Source: Nitrospirillum amazonense
GTDB lineage: Bacteria; Pseudomonadota; Alphaproteobacteria; Azospirillales; Azospirillaceae
DNA: 64,000 nt
NCBI RefSeq assembly: GCF_007828045.1
Contig: NZ_VITN01000022.1
Span: 52,060 to 116,059, forward strand
Reading direction: 5' to 3'
Positions 19,061 to 26,618 of the stretch are shown one piece after another; position 1 is the stretch's first letter; each line of letters starts with the position of its first letter. A program made the translations under genes and the position numbers. Below the pieces are notes generated by a model. That model had not been told where the DNA came from. It was given only the letters and a program-made list of their open reading frames with translations, and made no database searches.

Positions 19061-20475
19061 GCCGCATCCTCCCAAGCATGGCGGGCTTCGGCGAGTTCGA
19101 CGGCCTTCACGAGCAACGCATGCACCCGTTCCATGCGTTTCGCATCCTCATTCCCGTAGGCGCCGTTGGGTGAGGGGATCACGTCCATCCTGGTGAGTAA
19201 CACGGCCCAGCCCACATTCAGGATTGTCGCCAAAGCCGCTGGGCGGAGGATGCCTTCCTCCTCTGCTTCAATGGGTGGAATCAATGCGCAGAGGGCATTA
19301 AGGTGGCGATCAAGATCCGCCTCGAATTTGTCCGGGGTATATACGAGGTTCGCGAAATTGGCCTTTAGATAATTTTCACAGCAGGAATGGACCACGTCAT
19401 GGACCTCTTCCATATAGGCGACCATTTCTGTCATGATCGCCGCATCGAGTTCGGGGTGTCCGCCTGCCTTCAGCATTTCAAAGGCCTTCAGCTTGTCGAA
19501 AAGATCGTCGGGATCAGGGCAAAGCGTGAGGCCGGGACTGTTGATGTCCTTCCTTAGCTCGACGCCGGTCCGGGAGAGGAAGACTTGGGCATAATTTGTT
19601 CCATGAGGGCTCTGCATCTTTCCGAAAAGCAAACTCCGCCGCAGGTCACTCGGCGGATGAGTCTCGGCGATCCCCAAACTCGGCCATGACATTTCCAGGA
19701 ATCCAAACAGGGCAAAGTAGAACGCAGGTCCCACGATAATATGAGCTACAGAATCTGCCGCGAGTTCCTCTATCCAGTTGCTCAAAACCTTAATCACCCG
19801 CATTGTTTCAGCGGTCTCCAACGCGTTCTTCCCAAGGCGTCCAGCAACTCGTTCCAGTAGATCGGCAGCCGCGTCCGATCGTCCGTTAAGACCCTGTTCG
19901 ATGTCTGAGCTGATACGTTCAAAAATCGCGTGCCCTGCCTCATGGGCCACAACGGCGAAATATGGCAGCATTCCGAGTGAACGGCTGGGAACCGTTACCC
20001 GATGGATCGGCCACTCGATGCCCTTCATGGCCTCCTGCAAAGAAGGCGACGGGTCTCGGACCTGGAAATAACCGGGCCCAAACTTAGCAAGCTCGTAATT
20101 GGGCGCGTGCTCAGCCCTGAAGAATGTGGTCCGGTCGATACCTAATTGGTCCAACCACCGCTGGAGGGGGCGGACCAATTGATAGGGCAGTTCGGACGCT
20201 TCTGCGCCTTTCAGATCGCCCAAGCACTTGACCGCGAGCTGGCCAAGTGCTGCCGCATCGACGACAAGCTTGTTTGCCTGATCAATGCCAATCTCCGCGT
20301 CCCTCGAACTAGATAGGTAGGCGTTCGCGGTGTCAATGATTCCCCTCACAATGGCAAGCCAGCAGTAGGGGCCGGGATGCCTTCCAGGAAAGGTCGTCAA
20401 CTGGAGGGCAGCCACCTGCTCCTCAAGCCTGGCCAGGAACAGACCGTTGGCCTTTCTCGCGTTTTCGAGTGGCAT
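19057..20475 (-). CDS. Soluble M48-like zinc metallopeptidase (HEAGH)
   Basis: 472 aa. AVVAHEAGHAIFERI gives HExxH at 178-182. About 55 residues later IEELAADSVAH gives the ExxAD motif (237-241) that carries the third zinc ligand in M48 peptidases, and THPPSDLRR matches the HP--R motif of the same family. There are no convincing membrane helices, unlike HtpX or Ste24. The N-terminal 165 residues are unrecognised. It starts 7 bases after the upstream gene with a GAGG site, and overlaps the deaminase by 4 bases. Peptidase class is fairly secure; substrate unknown. Confidence 0.65.
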   Translation of the reverse strand: MPLENARKANGLFLARLEEQVAALQLTTFPGRHPGPYCWLAIVRGIIDTANAYLSSSRDAEIGIDQANKLVVDAAALGQLAVKCLGDLKGAEASELPYQLVRPLQRWLDQLGIDRTTFFRAEHAPNYELAKFGPGYFQVRDPSPSLQEAMKGIEWPIHRVTVPSRSLGMLPYFAVVAHEAGHAIFERISSDIEQGLNGRSDAAADLLERVAGRLGKNALETAETMRVIKVLSNWIEELAADSVAHIIVGPAFYFALFGFLEMSWPSLGIAETHPPSDLRRSLLFGKMQSPHGTNYAQVFLSRTGVELRKDINSPGLTLCPDPDDLFDKLKAFEMLKAGGHPELDAAIMTEMVAYMEEVHDVVHSCCENYLKANFANLVYTPDKFEADLDRHLNALCALIPPIEAEEEGILRPAALATILNVGWAVLLTRMDVIPSPNGAYGNEDAKRMERVHALLVKAVELAEARHAWEDAA

Positions 20476-20482
20476 CAGGACC

Positions 20483-20920
20483 TCAGGCCATCCCCAGTGT
20501 CATCGGCGCCCGCAAAGGGCGAAAGGCACTTTCGAGCTTGAGTGCCTCTAGCAATTTGCACAAAAATTCCGCAACCGCCCCCTTGGTTTGCTCCGCCGGC
20601 ACGTCTCCTTTCTTTAGGAGGTCGATGACTTCATTTGCGGCGGCGATATGGTCGGACAGGTCTTCGCCGTAGACGCTATTCAGATAGCGAAAGATCATGG
20701 CGAATGCCTCGAACGCCGGCTTATCGTCCGCCTGAACGAACAGGCTCTGGGCGCGGACAATCTCCATCCCTCGCCGGGCACCGGAAAACATATCCGCCAA
20801 TTCATCGAGAACCTCTTCTCTACGAGAATTGGTTACCTCGCCGTCACGAACTATCACCAATCCGTCTTCTAATGCATGGCGGAGGCCAATCTCTGACATC
20901 GGTCCGATATGTGCGAACAA
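20483..20920 (-). CDS. Unknown protein, first gene of the leftward block
   Basis: 145 aa, not recognised. It is mostly helical by composition, acidic, with no signal peptide or membrane segment. The TTG at 20920 is chosen because AAGGGGAG lies 7 bases before it; the first ATG, at 20899, lacks a good ribosome site. It precedes the metallopeptidase by 7 bases and is likely cotranscribed with it and the deaminase. The block's promoter should lie in 20921-21120, which is AT-richer. Confidence 0.6.
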   Translation of the reverse strand: MFAHIGPMSEIGLRHALEDGLVIVRDGEVTNSRREEVLDELADMFSGARRGMEIVRAQSLFVQADDKPAFEAFAMIFRYLNSVYGEDLSDHIAAANEVIDLLKKGDVPAEQTKGAVAEFLCKLLEALKLESAFRPLRAPMTLGMA

Positions 20921-21122
20921 GATGGTTCTCCCCTTATTGGTAGCCGTCCTTTACGGACAACAAATGGGCGCACTAGGATCTGTGCGCCGGGAGGCGATAC
21001 CGGTAGTCGAATATAGCATTGTCAAGCCGAATCTGGAAAGAGTCCATTTGAGTCAGTGGGTTGTGGAAAAAAAGATGAGTCATTATAGGTGGTTAGGCCT
21101 CTATATCGGATCACTATCGCCG

Positions 21123-21411
21123 TAGTTTTGCCGGTGCCGCAAATGCGGTGATGAACCCACGGCGGCCCACGCCCAGCGGCTGAAGGCGCCAACCGTCGCT
21201 GAGCTTGCTCAGGATCGCAGTGTCCTCCAAGGGCTCCTTCACAGTTTCATGGTCAACCGCAGTACGCCGTTGAGCGCCTTGCCGAAGTCGGAGTCGGCCA
21301 GCCGAACCTCACTGCGGCTTTCCAGGCCAAGCGCTGGGCACGGGCCACTCAGGCGGAAGTCGCGAACATTGATGCCGACGGCCAACGGTAAACCGACATA
21401 CTCCCCCCTCA
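21123..21411 (-). pseudogene. Decayed coding fragment
   Basis: Minus-strand frames alternate between two protein-like stretches: LAVGINVRDFRLSGPCPALG...DFGKALNGVLRLTM (about 21241-21390) and, in another frame, KEPLEDTAILSKLSDGWRLQPLGVG...PAKLRR, ending in a stop at 21123. Each looks like real sequence but they cannot be joined without frameshifts. I read this as a broken gene, origin unknown. Confidence 0.4.
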
Positions 21412-21717
21412 TCAATCGGCGGGATCGTGATATTCGGGCAGCTTCTGCCCATCCAACCATCGTCGGGCATCGTGCGAGAAGCAGCCGTCGTTGGCCGGAT
21501 CGCGGGCGATGCCGCCCACCACCACGTCGCCGACCTTGCCCGTCTTCAGCAGGGGGACTGACCTTGCTCGTGCACCAGGCCACGTTGCGATGGCCTTCGA
21601 CCCGCACGGACACCGTAGTCCCGCCGGGAGGGCGCCGCCGCCAGGGTCGGCGCGGTGGACAGGGCGCCCAGCGCCACGAGGGAGGCAAGGCCCACCTTGC
21701 CCGGAAAAACCATACCG
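21412..21717 (-). pseudogene. Frameshifted secreted-protein gene
   Basis: Starting near 21714 the minus strand reads MVFPGKVGLASLVALGALSTAPTLAAA, a good signal peptide. The frame then moves to TTVSVRVEGHRNVAWCTSKVSP, and again to LLKTGKVGDVVVGGIARDPANDGCFSHDARRWLDG before a stop at 21412. At least two frameshifts are needed to join these, so this is a decayed small secreted protein. The family is not recognised. Confidence 0.45.
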
Positions 21718-21718
21718 A

Positions 21719-22162
21719 TCATAGCGACCTCGCGCCCAGGCGGCCGAGGGCCAATAGATGTCGGGCCTCAATTAGATAATAAATGAAGACAAAATTGGGT
21801 AAAATCGCCCAGAAAACCAGTGGCATCTTATCATTGCCGTTCACAGCAAAGACACAATAGTCCAATAGAGCCGAAATGATTCCAAAAAAGATAATTTGCA
21901 ATATTGACACCGACTCTCGATAAAATCCAACATTTGGAATCCGCAATACCACAAGACGCTTATGAAATGGAGTATACTGCATCGTGTATAATGTGACCTC
22001 CCGCGACAATCCTTCGTGGAGAAGGTCATGAATTCCAAACTTCATCAATACTCTCTTAATGATTTTGTCCCCAATCTCGATGAATGGCACCTTGGTCACA
22101 CCTGTTCTCAGGTCATGGGTAGACGATCCAAATCTCTTCATTACGCCAGTATGTGATTCCAT
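21719..22162 (-). CDS. Small membrane protein of unknown function
   Basis: 147 aa from the ATG at 22162, preceded by AGAGGCGG. The frame continues upstream to 22282, but that would overlap the lipoprotein gene and lacks a ribosome site. Two hydrophobic helices near the C-terminus (SILQIIFFGIISALLDYCVFAV and MPLVFWAILPNFVFIYYLI) follow a charged N-terminal half. The gene is clearly AT-richer than its surroundings, suggesting transfer. No family recognised. Confidence 0.5.
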   Translation of the reverse strand: MESHTGVMKRFGSSTHDLRTGVTKVPFIEIGDKIIKRVLMKFGIHDLLHEGLSREVTLYTMQYTPFHKRLVVLRIPNVGFYRESVSILQIIFFGIISALLDYCVFAVNGNDKMPLVFWAILPNFVFIYYLIEARHLLALGRLGARSL

Positions 22163-22253
22163 TTCCGCCTCTACCGGTTCGATCAGAAAGATTTCCTTGG
22201 ATTCGGAGGGATGGGCCGACACGGACAGCGGAGGCCCATCCCTCACAAAATCG

Positions 22254-22622
22254 TCAAAAGCCCACCACGGCCCATGTGCCATCGGGCGCCTTCAAGAAAG
22301 CCAATTCCGCAGTGTCGGTCCGGTCCTTGCCATCGACGGGTTCGGTGACCGAAAACGAACAGACATAGGCCGTGCTGCCCTGGGCGGGCTTGCATTCGCC
22401 CTTCTTGATCTTCGCCTTCACCTCCGCCCTGGGCTGCGGCTTCGCCGAGCGGTCCGAGGTGGGATGCATCAGGTCGGCCAACATCTCCTGATGTTCCTGG
22501 GCGTACTTCACGTACGCGGCCTGCATGTCGGATTCCGACGGGCCGCCATCGCCACAGGCGGTGAGCGCCATTAATGGAATCAAGGCGATGCCGACAAAAG
22601 CGGTCTTCTTGAACAAGGTCAT
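22254..22622 (-). CDS. Small lipoprotein
   Basis: 122 aa. The lipoprotein signal peptide MTLFKKTAFVGIALIPLMALTACG has the acylated Cys at about 23 in the LTAC lipobox. The mature part is small and basic, with two more cysteines (KKGECKP, AYVCSFS) that could pair, and ends TWAVVGF. It would be anchored to an envelope membrane. Function unknown. It is the last gene before the long left flank of the transposon. Confidence 0.7.
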   Translation of the reverse strand: MTLFKKTAFVGIALIPLMALTACGDGGPSESDMQAAYVKYAQEHQEMLADLMHPTSDRSAKPQPRAEVKAKIKKGECKPAQGSTAYVCSFSVTEPVDGKDRTDTAELAFLKAPDGTWAVVGF

Positions 22623-23581
22623 CTGGTCCCCCTGCCTGGTGGATGTGACGGAGCGACCCGGGCGAAAGCCCAGGGTCCCATACGGATACGTTGAGTTTGG
22701 AAACAGCAGGGATAGGCGCGCCCAAGGGCACGGTCACGGTGACCGCCTACCTGCTACCCTGTTGGATTGTGTGCGGTTCAGCCCGCTATTCGGGGCTTCG
22801 CTTCGATCAAACGCGCTCCGAAGAGCATCACGCAGCCGCAACCGATCGAACTTGGCATCGTCAGCATTAGACAAGCCCCCGTGTTGTGCCCGGCTGGCGC
22901 CGGGCAGGTGACTACGCGCACACGGACGCGTCCCGCCTATTTTCCCTGACAATGGGCCGTAACCCGTTGGCAAATAGGATATTTCATTCAGCGAGCTGCC
23001 CGACAAAGCGGGATGCCCGTGTGTGCGCGTAGAGCGATGCCCGGCCGGTAGTCACACCACCGGGCACAACGGCAATATCGCGGAGTGGTGCCGGAATTTA
23101 AAGGGATCTCTTTAGCGGGCGCCTGCGATTGAACGGACCCCAGCCCCCGTCTTGCCGGCTACGACCGAGCCCCCGACCACCCCCTTGGTGGCGGGAAGAC
23201 TTCGGATAGCACTGGCGCGTCCGCTCGCGTCGCACGACTTTGGTCGAACGGCAAGAGCGGTCCACGCCGGTAGGATAGCGAAACAGCCATGCGCACAGTA
23301 CAACCCAGTCGCGTATTCGATCGATTGACACTACCCGAGAGCGGCGGCACGCTGAGCTAATCATGACACACGCCCCCGCCCTTTCGCGCATCGCCACGGC
23401 CCAGCCGTCGCGCCTCGGCGCCAAAAAAATAATCCCGGCCGCGTAAGGCGTCGGGAGGGTGGAAGACCCTTTTCCGTAAAATTCCGACGTCCCGCGCGGC
23501 CCGCATCCTGTGAGAGCCGCCACCGCCCGATGATACGGGCCGTGGCGCCATGCAATCTCCGATGCAAGGCAGATCCCCGCC
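22623..23581. other. Long non-coding left flank of the Tn7-like element
   Basis: 959 bases without a credible gene between a leftward lipoprotein gene and the rightward transposon genes. It should contain the left transposon end and the promoter for the FtsH-like gene. The only clear structure is the inverted repeat at 22883-23070. I could not match any TGT-starting end here to an ACA-ending sequence after tniQ. Confidence 0.5.
22883..23070. repeat. Composite inverted repeat, candidate transposon-end sites
   Basis: GTTGTGCCCGG (22883-22893) is exactly inverted as CCGGGCACAAC (23060-23070). Inside them CTACGCGCACAC (22912-22923) is inverted at 23021-23032, each followed on its own strand by a GG-rich segment ending TCCCGC. 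Arms are about 54 and 63 bases, the centre about 71 bases. They may be TnsB-binding sites of the left end, or a small decayed element. Confidence 0.5.
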
Positions 23582-25588
23582 ATGATCGTTCCAGATTCCC
23601 TGGGCTCGCCCCAGGACCAGGAGCCCGCACGCGCCGATGCCGGTTGCGCGCTGAGGCTGGAAGAAATCATCGCCGGCGTTCTATTTGAGCGAGCGATGGC
23701 AACCATCGATGGGTTGGCCGAGGCCCTGCGGCGGGGCGGTAGCGCCATCGCGGTCGAGGCCCCATCCGCGGGATGGGTGAACCTGATCGTCGAGGCCATC
23801 CGCCGCCATCTGGATTTGGCGAACGAACAGGAACCCGACCCCGCCGCCTTGCCCGACTACGAGGAGGACATCGATGGCTTCGCCGCAGTAGACGCCTTCC
23901 TCCTGGGATACGAGCCTCCGCGTTGGCATTGGATCATCCAGGATGCAGCGCCAACGATCGCCGCGAACCGGCAACAGGTCGGACGCGCCCTGAGCGAGGG
24001 CATCGGGGTCATCGGGGCATCCCATTCGTTGGCCTGCCTACCCGAGGATCTCCGCCGCGCGGTCGATTTCCAGGTCACCGTACCGGCGCCGGACTGGCCG
24101 GCGATCCAAGAGGCGATGGTCGTCCTTGCCGGCACGGCCCCGGCGGGCGACCTGCCTGACTCATTGTGCCGAACCCTGGAACCGGATGATTTCCTGCTGG
24201 CCGCCCGCCCAAATGAAAGCGCCGACGCATGGCTGGCACGACTGAGGGACCTGGCGGAGGCCAAGATGCCTCGGTTACCTGGCCCAGTCCTCGCGGACCT
24301 CCACGGCATGGACGGAGCGGTGGCGTGGGGATTGGATTTAATCAAGGATCTGGGGGACTACGCCGATGGCGTCATCCCCTGGACAGCGGTGGACCGCGGC
24401 GGCCTCCTCGTCGGGCCGCCGGGAACGGGGAAGACCACGTTCGCGGGCGCCTTGGCGAAGACAGCAGGCGTGCCGCTGATTACCGGTTCCCATGGCATGT
24501 GGCAAAGCCTGGGGCATCAAGGCGATATGCTTCGCGGCATGCGGTCTACCTTCGACCAAGCCCGTTCCCTGGCGCCTTGCATTTTATTCATCGACGAAAT
24601 TGATGCTTTCCCAAACCGTTCCAAGCTGGAGGGACGGAACAGGGATTACATGGTGCAGGTGGTGAACAGCCTATTGGAACTGCTGGACGGGGCAATCACG
24701 CGCGTCGGCGTGGTAGTCATTGGCGCTTGCAACAGCCCGGACGGCCTCGACCCGGCCCTTGTTAGGCCTGGCCGGCTCGATCGCGTCATCGATATCGGGC
24801 TGCCGGATGAAATGGCCCTCGCGAATATCCTGCGGCACCACCTGGGCCCGGACCAGTTGCCGGATGCGTGCCTGCGGGAGGTGGCCAGGGCCGGGTTGGG
24901 CGGCACCGGGGCCGACTGCGAACAGTGGGTCCGAGGCGCCAGAAGGCGGGCTCGCCGGGCCAACCGACCACTGACACCGGAGGATCTGCTGTCCCAGGTG
25001 CCGCGGTTGCCAGCCTGGTCGAGCGACTTCGTCCGCCGCCTCTCCATCCACGAGGCAGGCCATGCGGTGGCCGCCGCACTGGAATCACCCGGCACCCTGA
25101 TGGGCGCTTCGATCAGGCCGGGCGGTGCCATGGCCGGCGGCGTCCTTACCCGTAACGCCGGACATGGTACGGCCTCCGATGTCCTGGCCCGGATCCGCGC
25201 CATGTTGGCGGGGCGGGCGGCGGAGGAACTGGTGTTGGGGTCCGGCACCACCGGCGCAGGCGGCAACGCCGAAAGCGACCTGGCGCAAGCCACGGTATTG
25301 GCCGCCTCCCTGGTGGCCAGCTACGGCCTGGATGGCGGCTTGACCTGGATGGGCGAGATTACAGCGGCCAACGTGGCGGCCGCCCTTCGGGCGAGCCCGA
25401 CCCTGGCTACCCAGGTCGAGAGGCTGCTGGTGGACCAGCACCGATGGATCACCGACCTGCTGGGACGCCACCGGCCGGCGCTGGAAGCCGTGGCGGCGCT
25501 ATTGCGGGAACGGGAATCCGCCAGCGGTGCGGAGATCGAGGCCGCGGTAACCGCAGCCTCGATCGGCGATAGGGAGGTGACGGCATGA
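23582..25588 (+). CDS. Soluble FtsH-like AAA+ zinc protease encoded in the transposon
   Basis: 668 aa. An unrecognised N-terminal region (1-240) is followed by an AAA+ module: Walker A GPPGTGKT at 278-285, Walker B CILFIDEIDA (Asp338, Glu339), and the second region of homology CNSPDGLDPALVRPGRLDR with its arginine finger. The C-terminal part is an M41 peptidase: SIHEAGHAVAAAL with HEAGH at 490-494 and a third ligand in NAESDLAQA (Asp566). All catalytic positions are intact. Unlike FtsH, no transmembrane helices are seen. It precedes tnsA in the same direction, about 200 bases away. A role in remodelling or degrading a transposition protein, or a host target, is inference. Confidence 0.82.
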   Translation: MIVPDSLGSPQDQEPARADAGCALRLEEIIAGVLFERAMATIDGLAEALRRGGSAIAVEAPSAGWVNLIVEAIRRHLDLANEQEPDPAALPDYEEDIDGFAAVDAFLLGYEPPRWHWIIQDAAPTIAANRQQVGRALSEGIGVIGASHSLACLPEDLRRAVDFQVTVPAPDWPAIQEAMVVLAGTAPAGDLPDSLCRTLEPDDFLLAARPNESADAWLARLRDLAEAKMPRLPGPVLADLHGMDGAVAWGLDLIKDLGDYADGVIPWTAVDRGGLLVGPPGTGKTTFAGALAKTAGVPLITGSHGMWQSLGHQGDMLRGMRSTFDQARSLAPCILFIDEIDAFPNRSKLEGRNRDYMVQVVNSLLELLDGAITRVGVVVIGACNSPDGLDPALVRPGRLDRVIDIGLPDEMALANILRHHLGPDQLPDACLREVARAGLGGTGADCEQWVRGARRRARRANRPLTPEDLLSQVPRLPAWSSDFVRRLSIHEAGHAVAAALESPGTLMGASIRPGGAMAGGVLTRNAGHGTASDVLARIRAMLAGRAAEELVLGSGTTGAGGNAESDLAQATVLAASLVASYGLDGGLTWMGEITAANVAAALRASPTLATQVERLLVDQHRWITDLLGRHRPALEAVAALLRERESASGAEIEAAVTAASIGDREVTA

Positions 25589-25790
25589 CGGACCGCTCCA
25601 GGGCGACCCCGCCCCTCCATGGCCCGCTGAAACACTAAACCCCCGAACGAACCGAACCATGCCGAGGCTAGGGATCATCCCCCGCCAGGCGCGAGCACGC
25701 GCCGGGCAACGCCCTCCCTTTGCCCGGCTGAACCGAAGATCTGGCCCCCGACAGCCCATGCGGCATCCGGGGCCTGCGGAGGCGAAACCG

Positions 25791-26618
25791 ATGGAACGAT
25801 TGATCGCCCAGCACCTGCATCTCCGGCGCCATGGCCTGGCTGAATTCGGCTGGGCCCCCGCCGCTGCGGAGCCCCCTTTCCCCGAGGCGATTGCCACCCC
25901 CACGGTAGCTGGGGACGGCTCGAACGACTCGGATTTCTGGCTACCACCGACACCGTCCACCGCCAGCCGCAGGCCACCGGCCCGATCCCGCGGTCACTGC
26001 GGCGGCTCCCTGGTAGATCCAGCATCCAACCGGGAACTGCTGTTCGAAAGCCATTTGGAGCGAAACATCGCCCTGGTGGCACTAGCCGACCGGCGCATCC
26101 TCGGGATCTGGGACCAGCCCCCGGCCGTGGATTACCGGGATGAGCACGGCAGGGGCCGGCGGCACACCTTCGACTTCCTGTTCGAGGTTGTCGGCGGCAC
26201 GCGGATCGCCGTTGCCGTCAAGCCCTCGGCCAAGGTCGAACGCAGCGGCATTGCCCGGACGCTGGACCTCATCAGAAGGCAAGTCCGAGGCTTCGCCGAC
26301 CATTACGCGCTCAGAACCGAACGGCACGCCACGCCGACCATGGTTCAGAACGCCGAATGGATCCTCCAAGCGCGGAGAATGCGCGATCCCGGTCAGGTCG
26401 CCGCCATGGCCAAGTTCACGGCGACGATGGCGGAGCCGGCAGCCATGGCCGCTGTCGTCATGCAGTCCGGCCTGGGACCGGGCGCGTGGAACGCCCTCGT
26501 CAACCTTATCGACGAGGGGGCCGTCGAACTCCCGGACGCGGGCGCGGCCATCGGAGAACTTGCGCTCATCCGCCCCGTTCCGGCCGGCACCGGCGCAAGG
26601 GAGGCCGGACATGCCTGA
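25791..26618 (+). CDS. tnsA: TnsA-like transposon endonuclease
   Basis: 275 aa from the ATG at 25791, which has GGAGGCG 8 bases upstream; the frame is open to 25659 but upstream ATGs lack ribosome sites. TnsA cuts the 5' ends of the element, making cut-and-paste transposition possible. The endonuclease core shows ELLFESHLERN (Glu86), RHTFDFLFEV (Asp128) and AVAVKPSAK (Lys144), the E-D-K set of this restriction-enzyme-like fold. The C-terminal 90 residues would be the TnsC-contacting part. The stop overlaps the tnsB start by 8 bases. Confidence 0.83.
   Translation: MERLIAQHLHLRRHGLAEFGWAPAAAEPPFPEAIATPTVAGDGSNDSDFWLPPTPSTASRRPPARSRGHCGGSLVDPASNRELLFESHLERNIALVALADRRILGIWDQPPAVDYRDEHGRGRRHTFDFLFEVVGGTRIAVAVKPSAKVERSGIARTLDLIRRQVRGFADHYALRTERHATPTMVQNAEWILQARRMRDPGQVAAMAKFTATMAEPAAMAAVVMQSGLGPGAWNALVNLIDEGAVELPDAGAAIGELALIRPVPAGTGAREAGHA

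Noticed and set aside
22997..23072. CRISPR repeat or guide array near the Tn7-like element
   Set aside because: The repeats are inverted, only two, with unequal spacing; no cas gene or regular spacer array exists in the window.
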